Of a DNA stretch of 64,000 bases, positions 44,973-54,374 are shown piece after piece; within the stretch, counting starts at the first letter, position 1; each line of letters opens with the position of its first letter. The position numbers and the translations under genes were made by a program. Source of the DNA: Streptococcus porci DSM 23759 (lineage in GTDB: Bacteria > Bacillota > Bacilli > Lactobacillales > Streptococcaceae). The stretch is taken from contig NZ_AUIP01000015.1 of NCBI RefSeq assembly GCF_000423765.1, forward strand, positions 1 through 64,000, in the 5' to 3' direction. The notes under the pieces are model-generated. The model saw nothing but the letters and a program-made list of their open reading frames with translations. It was not told the DNA's origin and searched no databases.

Positions 44973-46037
44973 ATGACCAAGAAAAAAATTGTATTTACCG
45001 GTGGTGGAACTGTAGGCCATGTGACCCTTAACTTGATTCTCATTCCAAAATTTCTCACAGATGGCTGGGAAGTTCATTATATCGGTGATAAAAATGGGAT
45101 TGAGCACAAGGAAATTGATAAGTCAGGGCTTGATGTGACTTTCCACTCTATCGCGACAGGGAAGCTCCGCCGTTATTTCTCATGGCAAAATATGTTAGAC
45201 GTCTTCAAAGTGGCTTGGGGAGTCCTTCAGTCTTTTGTTATTTTGGCAAAGCTCCGCCCGCAGGCACTCTTTTCAAAAGGAGGCTTTGTGTCGGTACCAC
45301 CTGTTATTGCAGCAAAAGGCTTGCGCGTGCCAGTTTTCATTCACGAATCAGATTTGTCTATGGGTTTGGCCAATAAAATTGCCTATAAGTTTGCCACCAC
45401 CATGTACACTACTTTTGAGCAGTCGGATGGCTTAACCAAAACTAAGCATATCGGTGCCATTACAAAAGTCGGCAGTCCCAAATCCTATAACCATCATCAG
45501 ATAGACGCTATCAAGGCACAATTTGACGCTGATAAGACGACACTTCTCTTTATCGGAGGATCGGCTGGTGCCAAGGTTTTCAATGATTTTATCAGCAATC
45601 ACGACCTGACAACTGACTTTAATATCATCAATATTTCAGGCGATGAAAGTCTTAATACTTTGGAGAAAAATCTCTACCGCATCAACTATGTGACCGACCT
45701 TTATCAGCCTCTTATGGATCTGGCTGACGTGGTGGTGACCCGTGGAGGTTCTAATACCATTTTTGAGTTGGTCGCTATGCAAAAGCTCCATCTGATTGTC
45801 CCGCTTGGTAAAGAAGCCTCTCGTGGAGACCAGTTGGAAAACGCCGCTTATTTTAAGGAAAAAGGCTATGCTGAGCAATTGCTTGAGCCTGACCTTTCTG
45901 AGAAGACCCTAAAAGAAAAAGTAGCTCTGCTATTGTCCCAAAAAGAAAAGTACCAAGAGACAATGAAAAACTCGCAGGAAATCACGTCACCGGATGCTTT
46001 CTATCAGCTCTTAAGTGACGCCATCAAAGGAAAGTAA
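44973..46037 (+). CDS. murG: Undecaprenyl-PP-MurNAc-pentapeptide-UDP-GlcNAc transferase
   Basis: A 354-residue GT28 glycosyltransferase that makes lipid II from lipid I at the inner face of the membrane. [14 protein letters not shown] is the N-terminal glycine loop in its streptococcal form, [14 protein letters not shown] the acceptor region, and [16 protein letters not shown] the UDP-GlcNAc-binding site. It lies 3 bp after murD and directly abuts divIB. Confidence 0.95.
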   Translation: MTKKKIVFTGGGTVGHVTLNLILIPKFLTDGWEVHYIGDKNGIEHKEIDKSGLDVTFHSIATGKLRRYFSWQNMLDVFKVAWGVLQSFVILAKLRPQALFSKGGFVSVPPVIAAKGLRVPVFIHESDLSMGLANKIAYKFATTMYTTFEQSDGLTKTKHIGAITKVGSPKSYNHHQIDAIKAQFDADKTTLLFIGGSAGAKVFNDFISNHDLTTDFNIINISGDESLNTLEKNLYRINYVTDLYQPLMDLADVVVTRGGSNTIFELVAMQKLHLIVPLGKEASRGDQLENAAYFKEKGYAEQLLEPDLSEKTLKEKVALLLSQKEKYQETMKNSQEITSPDAFYQLLSDAIKGK

Positions 46038-47378
46038 ATGACCAAGAAAAAAGACAAGAAAGAGCCTGTAAAGGTGATTGAAAAATCCGAGTGGCAGAAG
46101 CGTCATGAGGAATTTGTAGCCAGACGGGTAGCTAAAAAAGCTGAGGAAGAAAAGCGGCTTGCTGAAGAGAGAGAAAAAGCTGAAGCAGAAGTTGAAGCTG
46201 AATCCGCAGAAACTCAAGAGGGATTAGAAAAAGATGAGAAGCCAGAAGCGGATGATAGGGAAGAAACTTCTGAGCTAGATGAATCAGAGAAAGTGAACCA
46301 GTCAGACGAAGCTGATAAAAGTTCGGAAGGAGACGATGAAGTCACCCAGGCTGAACCTGAAAAAGAGGGGAATACGCTCAGCAGTAAGGAAGAAAAAACT
46401 GATAAAAAAGAGCTGAAAGCGCAGGCTAAGGCTGAAAAAAAAGCCAAAAGTCTGGAGAAAAAACGCCTTGGACGTCCGATGCGCATTGCTAGGCTAAAAG
46501 TAGCATCCATCATCTTTGTAGCACTGGTAACCCTAGTCTTATCCGGTTTTATCTTGACTCCTTTTAGCAAGGAGAAAAAACTAACGGTGACTGGTTTAAC
46601 AAACACCGATGAGAGCACTGTGCTGATCGCTACGGGTATTAAAAAGTCTGATTATATTACCAGTGTTTTCCTCAACATGAGGGACTACGAGAAAGCCATT
46701 ATTGCAGCTGATCCCTGGGTGAAGAGTGCCAAAATGACCTATCACTTTCCCAACACATTTGAGATTGCTGTTACCGAAAACCGGATTATCGCTTACGCGC
46801 AGACTAAATCTGGCTACCAGCCTGTTCTTGAAAATGGTGTTCGCATGCCTCTTGTTTCGGAAGCCAAATTACCAGCTTCCTTTTTAACGGTTAATTTGAC
46901 GGATGAAAAAGCGGTGCAGTCTTTGGTTACCAAGCTAGCAAAATTAGATCAGAAATTGGTTTCAAGTATTCAGGTCGTAAATCCAATCAAGAATGCAGCT
47001 ACTGAGGATCTAATTGCTTTGGAGGTCAAAGAGGGGCATATTATTCGAGTGCCCTTATCGCAAATTGAAGTCAAGTTACCATTTTACAGTAAAATAGTAA
47101 GTAATTTAACTGAACCAAGTATCATTGATATGGAAGTCGGCATTTACACCACTACCGCCACCATTGAGGACGTTATGGCTCAGGAAAAAGCAGAGCGAGA
47201 AGAAGCTAAGAAAAAGGCAGAAGAAGAGGCTAAAAAAGCGGACTCTACCTCAGAAAATTCTGACCCGACAAGTGAAAGTAGCCAAAGCAATTCAGACGAA
47301 ACCGAAACGACCGAAATCAGTGAATCAACTGAAACAGGAACCACTGAGGAAACAAGTACAGCAAGTTCAAGTGAATGA
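46038..47378 (+). CDS. divIB: Cell division protein DivIB/FtsQ
   Basis: A 446-residue divisome protein. A long, highly charged cytoplasmic region (~1-150, Lys/Glu-rich) precedes one membrane helix (~157-178, IIFVALVTLVLSGFIL). Outside lie a POTRA domain (VTGLTNTDESTV onward) and the beta domain (DPWVKSAKMTYHFPNTFEI). The last ~60 residues are a Ser/Thr/Glu-rich tail. It stabilises the FtsL-DivIC complex at the septum. Both the cytoplasmic arm and the tail are longer than in rod-shaped Firmicutes. A terminator follows at once, so ftsA and ftsZ are not in this transcript. Confidence 0.93.
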   Translation: MTKKKDKKEPVKVIEKSEWQKRHEEFVARRVAKKAEEEKRLAEEREKAEAEVEAESAETQEGLEKDEKPEADDREETSELDESEKVNQSDEADKSSEGDDEVTQAEPEKEGNTLSSKEEKTDKKELKAQAKAEKKAKSLEKKRLGRPMRIARLKVASIIFVALVTLVLSGFILTPFSKEKKLTVTGLTNTDESTVLIATGIKKSDYITSVFLNMRDYEKAIIAADPWVKSAKMTYHFPNTFEIAVTENRIIAYAQTKSGYQPVLENGVRMPLVSEAKLPASFLTVNLTDEKAVQSLVTKLAKLDQKLVSSIQVVNPIKNAATEDLIALEVKEGHIIRVPLSQIEVKLPFYSKIVSNLTEPSIIDMEVGIYTTTATIEDVMAQEKAEREEAKKKAEEEAKKADSTSENSDPTSESSQSNSDETETTEISESTETGTTEETSTASSSE

Positions 47379-47382
47379 AGTC

Positions 47383-47407
47383 AAGCTCCCTTTTGGGAGT
47401 TTTTTTC
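47383..47407 (+). terminator. Terminator of murD-murG-divIB
   Basis: AGCTCCC, a 4-nt loop and GGGAGT are followed by at least seven Ts. It begins 5 bp after the divIB stop. Confidence 0.92.
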
Positions 47408-47466
47408 ATAAATTTTTGACTTCAAAATCTAAAAGCGCTATAATTTTAGTGAAATGAGGTGATAAT

Positions 47467-48267
47467 ATGAAACGCTTGTATGCTTTTATCACAATACTTC
47501 TGCTAAGCACAATCATTGTGGTTGCGAGTATTTACACTTTGAAATCATCAAGATTCGAACAGAGTGTCGAAAAAGCGAGTCGAACGGAAACGACTTTTGA
47601 CAGCAAATCGATTCTTCAAGAGGAAAGCACTGTTTCCGAGATAGGAAATACAAGTTACAAAGAAAATTCAAGTGAGGCAACAACTTTTTCTGAATCAGAA
47701 AATGCTCCAGAAATCGGTAGACAGATTGTACGCTTAGAAGTACCTCAACAAGTTCAAAGGGCTTGGAATACTTGCTCCCCAACAACGGTCAGCATGCTCC
47801 TAGCTTATAAAGGGATAGACGTCAGTCAGGAGACTTTAGCAGTGGAGATGGGAACGGACGAGACTTTTGGCACTCACAATGCTAATGCTATAGCTGTTCT
47901 AAATCAGTACCTTTTTGGCTATGCAACTCCATCAGCTAATCAGGCAGGTTACCGTTTGGAGACAGTGACCAACCCAGAAACAGACAAGTCGCTCTTTAAA
48001 GAACGTCTCAGAAAAAACATAGCGGACGGTTATCCTATGTATTACACAATAGAGCTTTCCACCCTCTCCACTGAGAAATGGGGTGAGCACAATGTCTTGG
48101 GGGTCGGTTACCAGTTGAATGCGGAAGGGACAGACATCGAGTCAGTCTATTATTTAGACCCCTCTTACGTTAGTCAGGATCCTGTTTATGGAGGATTAAA
48201 AAAGGTAACTGTGGAGGAATTGCTCTATTCAACCAGTGTTTGTGTAGAACCCAACTATGCCTGGTAG
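47467..48267 (+). CDS. Exported C39-like cysteine peptidase
   Basis: 266 residues. An N-terminal membrane/signal segment (~3-25) is followed by a Ser/Thr/Glu-rich linker (~30-90). The peptidase domain starts at QQVQRAWNTCSPTTVSMLL, with catalytic Cys103, His208 in WGEHNVLGVGY and Asp in YYLDPSY. It fits the Peptidase_C39_2 family of extracellular papain-like enzymes. No ABC transporter domain is attached, so it is not a bacteriocin exporter. The substrate is unknown. GAGGTG precedes the ATG, and a terminator follows. Confidence 0.83.
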   Translation: MKRLYAFITILLLSTIIVVASIYTLKSSRFEQSVEKASRTETTFDSKSILQEESTVSEIGNTSYKENSSEATTFSESENAPEIGRQIVRLEVPQQVQRAWNTCSPTTVSMLLAYKGIDVSQETLAVEMGTDETFGTHNANAIAVLNQYLFGYATPSANQAGYRLETVTNPETDKSLFKERLRKNIADGYPMYYTIELSTLSTEKWGEHNVLGVGYQLNAEGTDIESVYYLDPSYVSQDPVYGGLKKVTVEELLYSTSVCVEPNYAW

Positions 48268-48323
48268 GATATTGGAGTAGGGGAAATTACCTCTTATGGG
48301 ATAAAACTGTTATCAGATCCAAC

Positions 48324-48370
48324 TAAAAAGGTCTGAGATTAAGTTTTCAACTTGATTTTAGACCTTTTTA
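48324..48370 (+). terminator. Terminator of the C39 peptidase gene
   Basis: AAAAAGGTCT pairs with AGACCTTTTT, and the inner ATTAAGTT/AACTTGAT continues the stem. The T-run is part of the right arm. Confidence 0.8.
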
Positions 48371-48579
48371 CTATGGCTTCAAGCCAGTTTTTCTCAACGA
48401 AAAAAAAACTACCAACCTAGCTGGTGACAGATGGAGCTTTGAGTGTTTATTTCTTTTTCTTAGATATAGTCAACAAAAACAAAAGCACTAGATTGGTGCA
48501 ACATCTAACATTGCCAGATTCACTAGAATTTTCAAATCACTCGAATAGGATTTATGGATGAGAAAATCTAGGTACATAT

Positions 48580-48632
48580 AAAGCACCTCAGAAAAGTATC
48601 GCAATCAGGCAATACTTTTCTGAGGTGCTTTT
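48580..48632. terminator. Long near-perfect hairpin, probable bidirectional terminator
   Basis: AAAGCACCTCAGAAAAGTAT (48,580-48,599) pairs perfectly with its complement at 48,612-48,631, around a 12-nt loop. With A-rich and T-rich outer ends it can serve both the rightward peptidase gene and the leftward DUF4956 gene. Confidence 0.65.
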
Positions 48633-48749
48633 GTCTTGCATAGATGTTATAAAACCGTGGCCATAATAGTGTGACGTATGATGATGTGACTATAATCTGG
48701 TACTCTTGTATCTCGTTTTTTATTCTAGTAGCAATGAAAGGGGAGTCTC

Positions 48750-49439
48750 TTAAAGATTTTTTCGTTTTTTGGCTTTTGTGCTTAGGCTAATGTCAGTCTG
48801 TCCTAGCTGATTAAGGAGAAATTGAGTGAGGAGAAAGTCATCTGTAGCAACCTTTAAATCAATTTCATAGTTAAGAAGGAGCTCACTCCCTTGGTTATTA
48901 CTTTTAATTGAAATCAATTCGAAAGCTGAGCAGTATTTATTTAGTGCTGTCTGTAGTTGTTCTTCAATAGACTCGGTCTTATGGACTGTCAGAGTTAAGT
49001 GACGACGAGTTTGTATCTGTTTTTTGCTCTGCCCTTTTTCCAAGAGAAACCAAATGCCTAAGATGAGAGCTGTAAAGAGAATGGCTAGGAGAAGAAAGCC
49101 AGTACCTGCTGCTAATCCGATAATCATCGAGAGAAAAATCGCCAAGAGCTCACGGGAACCACTGGTTGCAGAGCGAAAGCGGATGAGTGAAAAAGTTCCG
49201 GCTACGGCGATGCTGGTCCCCAAACTTCCATTGACTAGAAAGATAATGATGGTCATGAGACCAGGCAGAAGGGTCAGTGTAGTGACAAATTCTTTGGTAT
49301 AGAGGGTACGGTACTTGTAGACAGAAGATAGGGCAAAGCCTAGTAGTAAACTGATTGCCAGAGCCAGAAAAAGTAATCCGGGATTTACGGTTGAAGTATT
49401 TGAATTAAAGATACTATCGAAGAGGTTCATCTTAAACAC
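48750..49439 (-). CDS. DUF4956 integral membrane protein
   Basis: A 229-residue protein. Four membrane helices are visible (~20-40, 50-72, 75-95 region with GSLGTSIAVAGTFSLIRFRS, and 105-140), followed by a cytoplasmic ferredoxin-like region. The motif SLIRFRSATSGSRELLAIF is typical of DUF4956. The biochemical role is not known. It overlaps the upstream VTC-domain gene by 8 bp, and the two families often occur together with a carbohydrate-binding or CotH-type protein, so they may form one envelope-associated system. Confidence 0.85.
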   Translation of the reverse strand: MFKMNLFDSIFNSNTSTVNPGLLFLALAISLLLGFALSSVYKYRTLYTKEFVTTLTLLPGLMTIIIFLVNGSLGTSIAVAGTFSLIRFRSATSGSRELLAIFLSMIIGLAAGTGFLLLAILFTALILGIWFLLEKGQSKKQIQTRRHLTLTVHKTESIEEQLQTALNKYCSAFELISIKSNNQGSELLLNYEIDLKVATDDFLLTQFLLNQLGQTDISLSTKAKKRKNL

Positions 49440-50193
49440 CTACTTTCTCATTTAGGATGGCAGGTCGTGGTTGGTAGTCTAAACCTTCTGAGCGGTGATA
49501 AGCGCAAGCATATTTTGAAAATTTTATCTGGATTAAGCCGTGCTTGTCTAGAATTTCTTGTAACCAATTAGGTTTGTCCTTACTTGCTTTTATTTCCATG
49601 ATGATGTGGTCTGTATCTAGGAGAGCTTTCCCTGAATTTCCAGAAGTCAAGTCTACATGATTGTCACGATAGCGAAGATTTTTATCAAAAGTCACTCGTA
49701 CCTTATCTTCAGCGCCTTTTTTCTGCTTGAGAGAGTAGCGTTCATAGTAGATGAAGATGCGAGGACTCAGTCCCTCGTAGCGGTCGCGTAAATCATAGAT
49801 TTCTTGTACGAGGTGATGGTCAGTTATGCTCTTATCGCTTCGTCCATGGACAAGGAGTTGATTGATAAGAGGAGGTGTCGAAACGAGCCGAAGCTTGTGA
49901 CCGACTCCTTCCAAATCCTTCTGTTTGATTTCCAAAAAGGCTTGGCTAGCGGAAGTCGGTTTCTGAGCATAGCAGCGCATTCGAATCTTTTCTCGCTTAT
50001 TTCGACCAGCTAAAGCATCTTTGATAACCTCAAAGTCAGGGGTATCGAAATAGATGTTACTAATAGTAGAATTTGGGAAATCGTCTTCGGTCAAATAGGC
50101 TTTCAAATCCTCTAAAAGAGGCTTTAAGTGTTTTGTTGGTACCAAATATTTAGTTTCTACGCGTTTGAAACGTGTTGTGATGTGTTGAGTCAT
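49432..50193 (-). CDS. VTC-domain (polyphosphate polymerase-like) protein
   Basis: A 253-residue protein with the VTC tunnel-fold motifs: FKRVETKYLVP near the start (Glu, Lys), KIRMRCYAQ and FLEIKQKD (basic tunnel residues, Glu-x-Lys) and IMEIKASKDKPNW plus KFSKYACAY at the end. In yeast Vtc4 this fold makes polyphosphate from ATP; in bacteria most such proteins are untested. It has no membrane segment and is coupled to the DUF4956 protein, which may anchor it. Confidence 0.85.
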   Translation of the reverse strand: MTQHITTRFKRVETKYLVPTKHLKPLLEDLKAYLTEDDFPNSTISNIYFDTPDFEVIKDALAGRNKREKIRMRCYAQKPTSASQAFLEIKQKDLEGVGHKLRLVSTPPLINQLLVHGRSDKSITDHHLVQEIYDLRDRYEGLSPRIFIYYERYSLKQKKGAEDKVRVTFDKNLRYRDNHVDLTSGNSGKALLDTDHIIMEIKASKDKPNWLQEILDKHGLIQIKFSKYACAYHRSEGLDYQPRPAILNEKVGV

Positions 50194-50363
50194 GTTGTTC
50201 TCCTTACTGATTATGATGATGATAACTATAAAGAAGAAAACTAAAAGTTTTTTTAAAAATAGCAGAGCTGAAAATCTGTTAAGCTTTCTTTATGAAAACT
50301 TTCAGATTGTTTTTAGGTTGGCTGATTAAACTGATACCAATCAAAAGAAATGAGGAGATCATC

Positions 50364-51611
50364 ATGACATTTATTAAATCTAAAAAAATATTACTGACCA
50401 GTTTCGCTACCCTTGCTCTTTTAGCAGGTTGTTCGACAAGTCAGGCCACAAGTAGTACAGCCACAACTTCGACAGCCACAAGGTCGGAAACTTCAACGAC
50501 TCAGTCCAGTTCAAAGCAAACAGATTACTTTAGTGAAAAGGACTATCAGACTACTTATGATGACAATACCGCTTCAAAAGTTAAACTATCAGGCTCGACA
50601 GCTACGGTCTCAGGTGATGGTGTATCTGTTTCGGGTTCAACAGTGACAATTTCGTCAGCAGGAACTTACGTTATCTCAGGTCAATCCGAGGGGGTTCAGA
50701 TTCAAATTACAGCAGGTGAGAGTGACGATGTTCATTTGATTTTAAATGGGGTTACAATGACCAATAGCAGTGCAGCGATTTCTGCAACTACAGCGAATCA
50801 TGTTTATCTAATTCTGGCAGATGGAACAACCAATAGTCTAGCGGATTCAAGCTCAAATACAGATGAAGATGCTGATGCAGCGCTTTTCTCAAAAGTTGAC
50901 TTAACCATTAATGGCTCAGGGACATTAAAAGTTGAAGGGAAGACCAATAATGCCATTAAAGTCAATGATACACTCCACATCACAGGTGGAACTTATCAGA
51001 TTACCTCGACAGGGGATGCTTTCAATGTCAATGATGAGCTCAATATTGCAGGAACAAAAATGACTATTGAGGCGGGAGAAGATGCTATCAAAGTTGATAA
51101 TGATGAAGATTTGACTGTTGGAAATATGTATTTAGCCGATAATGAGATAACGATTTCGGCAGGTGATGACGGAATTCATGCTTCAGGAAATCTAGTCATC
51201 GACAGTGGAACTTATAAGGTGACAAATTCTACTGAGGGTATTGAAGGAAAATCTATCACCATTAATGATGGAACGATTGATGTTTATGCAACTGATGACG
51301 GTGTTAATGCAGCTAATGCTAACGCTTCCTCTAATGAGATTTTCTTTAATATGAATGGTGGTAATCTCACGGTCGAAGTCGGTCAGGGAGATACGGATGC
51401 TATTGACGCAAACGGTGATATCAATGTGACAGGAGGCAAGATTGAACTTGTTGGAAATTCAGGCTTTGACTATGATGGTACAGCAACTTTCACAGGCGGA
51501 ACGATTATCATAAATGGTCAAGAACAAACTCAAATTGCCAATAGTATGATGGGTGGCGGTCAAGTAGGTCCTGGTCAAGGAGGTCCAACTCAAGGTGGCA
51601 GAGGTTTCTAA
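50364..51611 (+). CDS. Carbohydrate-binding beta-helix lipoprotein (DUF4353)
   Basis: 415 residues. A lipoprotein signal (KKILLTSFATLALLAGC, lipidated Cys23) precedes a Ser/Thr linker and a right-handed beta-helix-like domain rich in short repeats such as INGSGTLKVEG, DDGIHASGN and INDGTIDVYATDDGVNAA. This matches the carbohydrate-binding domain PF14262. It should sit on the outer face of the membrane. I start at ATG 50,364, with GAGGAG 6 bp upstream; an in-frame ATG at 50,292 lacks a binding site and would hide the signal. The C-terminus ends in a Gly/Gln-rich tail. It is divergent from the VTC-DUF4956 pair. Confidence 0.85.
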   Translation: MTFIKSKKILLTSFATLALLAGCSTSQATSSTATTSTATRSETSTTQSSSKQTDYFSEKDYQTTYDDNTASKVKLSGSTATVSGDGVSVSGSTVTISSAGTYVISGQSEGVQIQITAGESDDVHLILNGVTMTNSSAAISATTANHVYLILADGTTNSLADSSSNTDEDADAALFSKVDLTINGSGTLKVEGKTNNAIKVNDTLHITGGTYQITSTGDAFNVNDELNIAGTKMTIEAGEDAIKVDNDEDLTVGNMYLADNEITISAGDDGIHASGNLVIDSGTYKVTNSTEGIEGKSITINDGTIDVYATDDGVNAANANASSNEIFFNMNGGNLTVEVGQGDTDAIDANGDINVTGGKIELVGNSGFDYDGTATFTGGTIIINGQEQTQIANSMMGGGQVGPGQGGPTQGGRGF

Positions 51612-51716
51612 GAGTGTAAAAGCAACAATTCATCGCTAAACAGAGCCAGAAAGAAATAAATTCCGAACGTTAGATAACAAAAAGAGTTGTAACATGTGTT
51701 TTTATATCTTATCTGT

Positions 51717-51722
51717 TATAAT
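51717..51722 (+). promoter_or_regulatory. Extended -10 promoter of fhs
   Basis: TGTTATAAT is a perfect extended -10 element 27 bp before the fhs start. No good -35 is visible at 17 bp, as is common for extended -10 promoters. Confidence 0.65.
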
Positions 51723-51749
51723 GAAGTTATCAAACTAACGAGGTGACTC

Positions 51750-53420
51750 ATGAAATCTGATATTGAAATTGCTCAAAGTGTCCAACTCAAGCCAATTACT
51801 GAAGTTGTTGAGAAAGTTGGCATTGACTTTGATGATCTTGAACTCTATGGAAAATACAAGGCAAAATTGTCCTTCGACAAAATTCAAACAGTTCAGGAAA
51901 ATGAACCTGGAAAATTGGTGTTGGTAACAGCCATCAACCCAACACCAGCAGGTGAAGGGAAGTCAACCATGTCCATTGGTCTAGCAGATGCGCTGAACAA
52001 AATTGGTAAGAAAACCATGATTGCCCTGCGCGAGCCTTCACTTGGTCCGGTTATGGGCATCAAAGGTGGAGCAGCTGGTGGTGGTTACGCTCAGGTACTT
52101 CCTATGGAGGACATCAACCTTCACTTCACGGGAGATATGCACGCCATTACCACAGCCAATAATGCCCTGTCAGCTTTACTCGACAACCATCTCCAGCAAG
52201 GAAATGAGCTTGGAATTGATCCTCGTCGAATCATTTGGAAACGTGTGGTGGATCTTAATGACCGTGCCCTCCGTCAGGTGATTGTGGGGCTTGGAAGTCC
52301 AGTCAACGGCGTGCCGCGTGAAGACGGCTTTGACATTACTGTTGCCTCTGAAATCATGGCTATCCTTTGTTTGGCGACTGACCTTAAAGACTTGAAAGAG
52401 CGTTTGGCTAATATTGTCGTGGCCTACACCTACGACCGTAAGCCAGTCTATGTCCGCGACCTCAAGATTGAAGGGGCGCTGACCCTTATTCTGAAAGATG
52501 CCATCAAGCCAAACTTGGTGCAAACCATCTACGGTACGCCAGCTCTGGTACACGGTGGACCTTTTGCCAATATTGCTCATGGCTGTAACTCAGTTCTAGC
52601 GACCACAACAGCACTGCGTTTGGCAGATTATACAATCACGGAAGCAGGCTTTGGTGCAGATTTGGGTGCAGAAAAATTCCTTGATATCAAGACACCAAAC
52701 CTTCCGAAATCGCCTGACGCTGTCGTTATTGTAGCCACTCTTCGAGCTCTCAAAATGCATGGAGGCGTTGCGAAGGCCGACCTTAATCAGGAAAATGTCC
52801 AAGCAGTACGTAGCGGCTTTGCCAACCTTAAGCGCCATGTGGAAAATATCCGCAAGTTTGGGATTCCAGCAGTTGTAGCAATTAACGAATTTGTGGCGGA
52901 CACTGAAGCTGAGATTGCAGTTCTAAAAGAACTCTGTGCACAGATTGATGTGCCAGTCGAACTGGCTAGCGTCTGGGCCAATGGTGCTGATGGCGGTGTG
53001 GACTTGGCTCGTGCGGTAGTCTCTGCTGTGGAAAATGGCGGAGCAGACTATAAGCGCCTCTATTCAGACCAAGATAGCTTGGAAGATAAAATCACTAAAA
53101 TCGTGACGGAAATCTACGGTGGACGTGCTGTTCAGTTCGGACCAAAAGCGAAAAACCAGCTTAAACAATTTGCGGAATTCGGCTGGGATAAATTGCCAGT
53201 CTGCATGGCTAAAACACAATACTCTTTCTCAGACAACCAATTCTTGCTGGGAGCGCCTGAAGATTTTGACATTACTATTCGTGAATTTGTTCCAAAAACA
53301 GGAGCGGGCTTTATCGTTGCTCTAACAGGAGATGTCATGACCATGCCAGGTCTGCCAAAAACTCCAGCTGCTCTTAATATGGATGTGCTTGAAGATGGTA
53401 CAGCGGTAGGTCTGTTTTAA
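51750..53420 (+). CDS. fhs: Formate--tetrahydrofolate ligase
   Basis: A 556-residue enzyme making 10-formyl-THF from formate, THF and ATP for purine and formyl-Met synthesis. [20 protein letters not shown] is the ATP loop near 68; [21 protein letters not shown] (cut here as [17 protein letters not shown]) and [11 protein letters not shown] are family signatures; [20 protein letters not shown] lies near the end. Length is normal. It stands alone, with its own promoter and terminator. Confidence 0.97.
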   Translation: MKSDIEIAQSVQLKPITEVVEKVGIDFDDLELYGKYKAKLSFDKIQTVQENEPGKLVLVTAINPTPAGEGKSTMSIGLADALNKIGKKTMIALREPSLGPVMGIKGGAAGGGYAQVLPMEDINLHFTGDMHAITTANNALSALLDNHLQQGNELGIDPRRIIWKRVVDLNDRALRQVIVGLGSPVNGVPREDGFDITVASEIMAILCLATDLKDLKERLANIVVAYTYDRKPVYVRDLKIEGALTLILKDAIKPNLVQTIYGTPALVHGGPFANIAHGCNSVLATTTALRLADYTITEAGFGADLGAEKFLDIKTPNLPKSPDAVVIVATLRALKMHGGVAKADLNQENVQAVRSGFANLKRHVENIRKFGIPAVVAINEFVADTEAEIAVLKELCAQIDVPVELASVWANGADGGVDLARAVVSAVENGGADYKRLYSDQDSLEDKITKIVTEIYGGRAVQFGPKAKNQLKQFAEFGWDKLPVCMAKTQYSFSDNQFLLGAPEDFDITIREFVPKTGAGFIVALTGDVMTMPGLPKTPAALNMDVLEDGTAVGLF

Positions 53421-53449
53421 GTCCTAAATCTTAATTTCTAAGAACTCTA

Positions 53450-53475
53450 AAAGCCAACCTTTGTTGGCTTTTTTT
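53450..53475 (+). terminator. Terminator of fhs
   Basis: AAAGCCAAC, a short loop and GTTGGCTTT are followed by a T-run. It lies about 30 bp after the stop codon. Confidence 0.9.
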
Positions 53476-53515
53476 GCCTACTTATTACTTATATTGTAAA
53501 TTCAAGATACAAAAA

Positions 53516-53537
53516 CTCTCCTAGATAACTAGGAGAG
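53516..53537 (-). terminator. Terminator of the leftward membrane-protein gene
   Basis: CTCTCCTAG and CTAGGAGAG form a compact stem. On the minus strand it is followed by TTTTTG. It lies 17 bp after the stop codon of the gene at 53,555-54,268. Confidence 0.75.
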
Positions 53538-53554
53538 CGAAGGAGGTGAGCTAG

Positions 53555-54268
53555 TTAATTGACTTGCCTTCTTTTATCAGCTCTGCTATTTTGCCAAAAC
53601 CGTCCAAGGAAAAGAAAGAGGTAGGCAACCAAAAGGTAGATGAGGGTAAAATAGCTGAGCCAATCTCCGTGCATGAAGCCAAAGAAGATTTGGAAGAAGA
53701 GGCTTAGGATGATAGGAACTAAATAGCCTTTTTTGTCCCAGTAGCCGACTGCAAGACCTACAATAGCAAAGATACCACTATTTGCTCCATAGAGAAGGAG
53801 CGGAGCTTCAGCCTGAAGGTTGTAAGGGTAGGCGTTGTTGGTACAAAGAGCGAGGAAGTAGATGGCAAGGCAAATCAGAATTGGAAGCGATGGATGCCTA
53901 ATCCAACTTTTTTGGTGCATAAGACCGCCAACAAGGCTCCCCACTATTGCGGGGACAAAAGTTAAGATGGCAATAAGTAAGGGAAGTTCGTAATCAACGT
54001 AGTCAAATAGGCCGTAGATATGATGTAAGACTTGGCTCAGTAAAAGATCAGTAAGGGCACAGAAGATTGGTAAAAAGATTGGATAGTAGAAATTCCAGCC
54101 TTTACGATGGCTGATGATAAGGGTGCTTGAGAAACTAATCAGGGGTAGCACTAGATAGAGAAAATACATGAAAGCAATCCCTATAGCTGTTACAAAAGGA
54201 ATCGCAATCAGACTTGCGACGATACTGACAATCAAGGCAAGAATTAGAGAGAATTTCCATTTTGTCAT
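53555..54268 (-). CDS. Unrecognised integral membrane protein
   Basis: A 237-residue, strongly hydrophobic protein with about seven membrane helices and short loops. There is no signal-peptide cleavage pattern and no catalytic motif that I recognise. The C-terminus is basic (RFWQNSRADKRRQVN). It stands alone, leftward, between fhs and ltaS, with its own terminator. Its start has no strong Shine-Dalgarno sequence; GGGGGTGAAT lies just upstream. I assign no function. Confidence 0.7.
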   Translation of the reverse strand: MTKWKFSLILALIVSIVASLIAIPFVTAIGIAFMYFLYLVLPLISFSSTLIISHRKGWNFYYPIFLPIFCALTDLLLSQVLHHIYGLFDYVDYELPLLIAILTFVPAIVGSLVGGLMHQKSWIRHPSLPILICLAIYFLALCTNNAYPYNLQAEAPLLLYGANSGIFAIVGLAVGYWDKKGYLVPIILSLFFQIFFGFMHGDWLSYFTLIYLLVAYLFLFLGRFWQNSRADKRRQVN

Positions 54269-54346
54269 TGATATTCACCCCCGAAATAAAGCGTTTTCCT
54301 AGTTTAATTATAGCTTTTTGCCTCAACTTTTACAAATGAAATCATA

Positions 54347-54372
54347 AAAACGGAGACCTAAATCTCCGTTTT
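54347..54372 (-). terminator. Terminator of ltaS
   Basis: AAAACGGAGA pairs with TCTCCGTTTT around a 6-nt loop. It begins 3 bp past the ltaS stop and is symmetric, so it could work in both directions. Confidence 0.88.
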
Positions 54373-54374
54373 GT

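Larger units (their letters stand above)
48268..48749. other. 482-bp intergenic region between convergent genes
   Basis: It holds two strong hairpins (48,324-48,370 and 48,580-48,632). The stretch between them, about 48,371-48,579, shows no open frame or recognised repeat. Confidence 0.7.

Noticed and set aside
46214..46618. 134-codon Ser/Phe-rich frame antisense to divIB
   Set aside because: It only mirrors the Lys/Glu-rich codons of the DivIB arm; low complexity, no ribosome binding site.
50292..50363. In-frame N-terminal extension of the carbohydrate-binding lipoprotein
   Set aside because: It has no ribosome binding site and would bury the lipoprotein signal; the ATG at 50,364 has GAGGAG correctly spaced.
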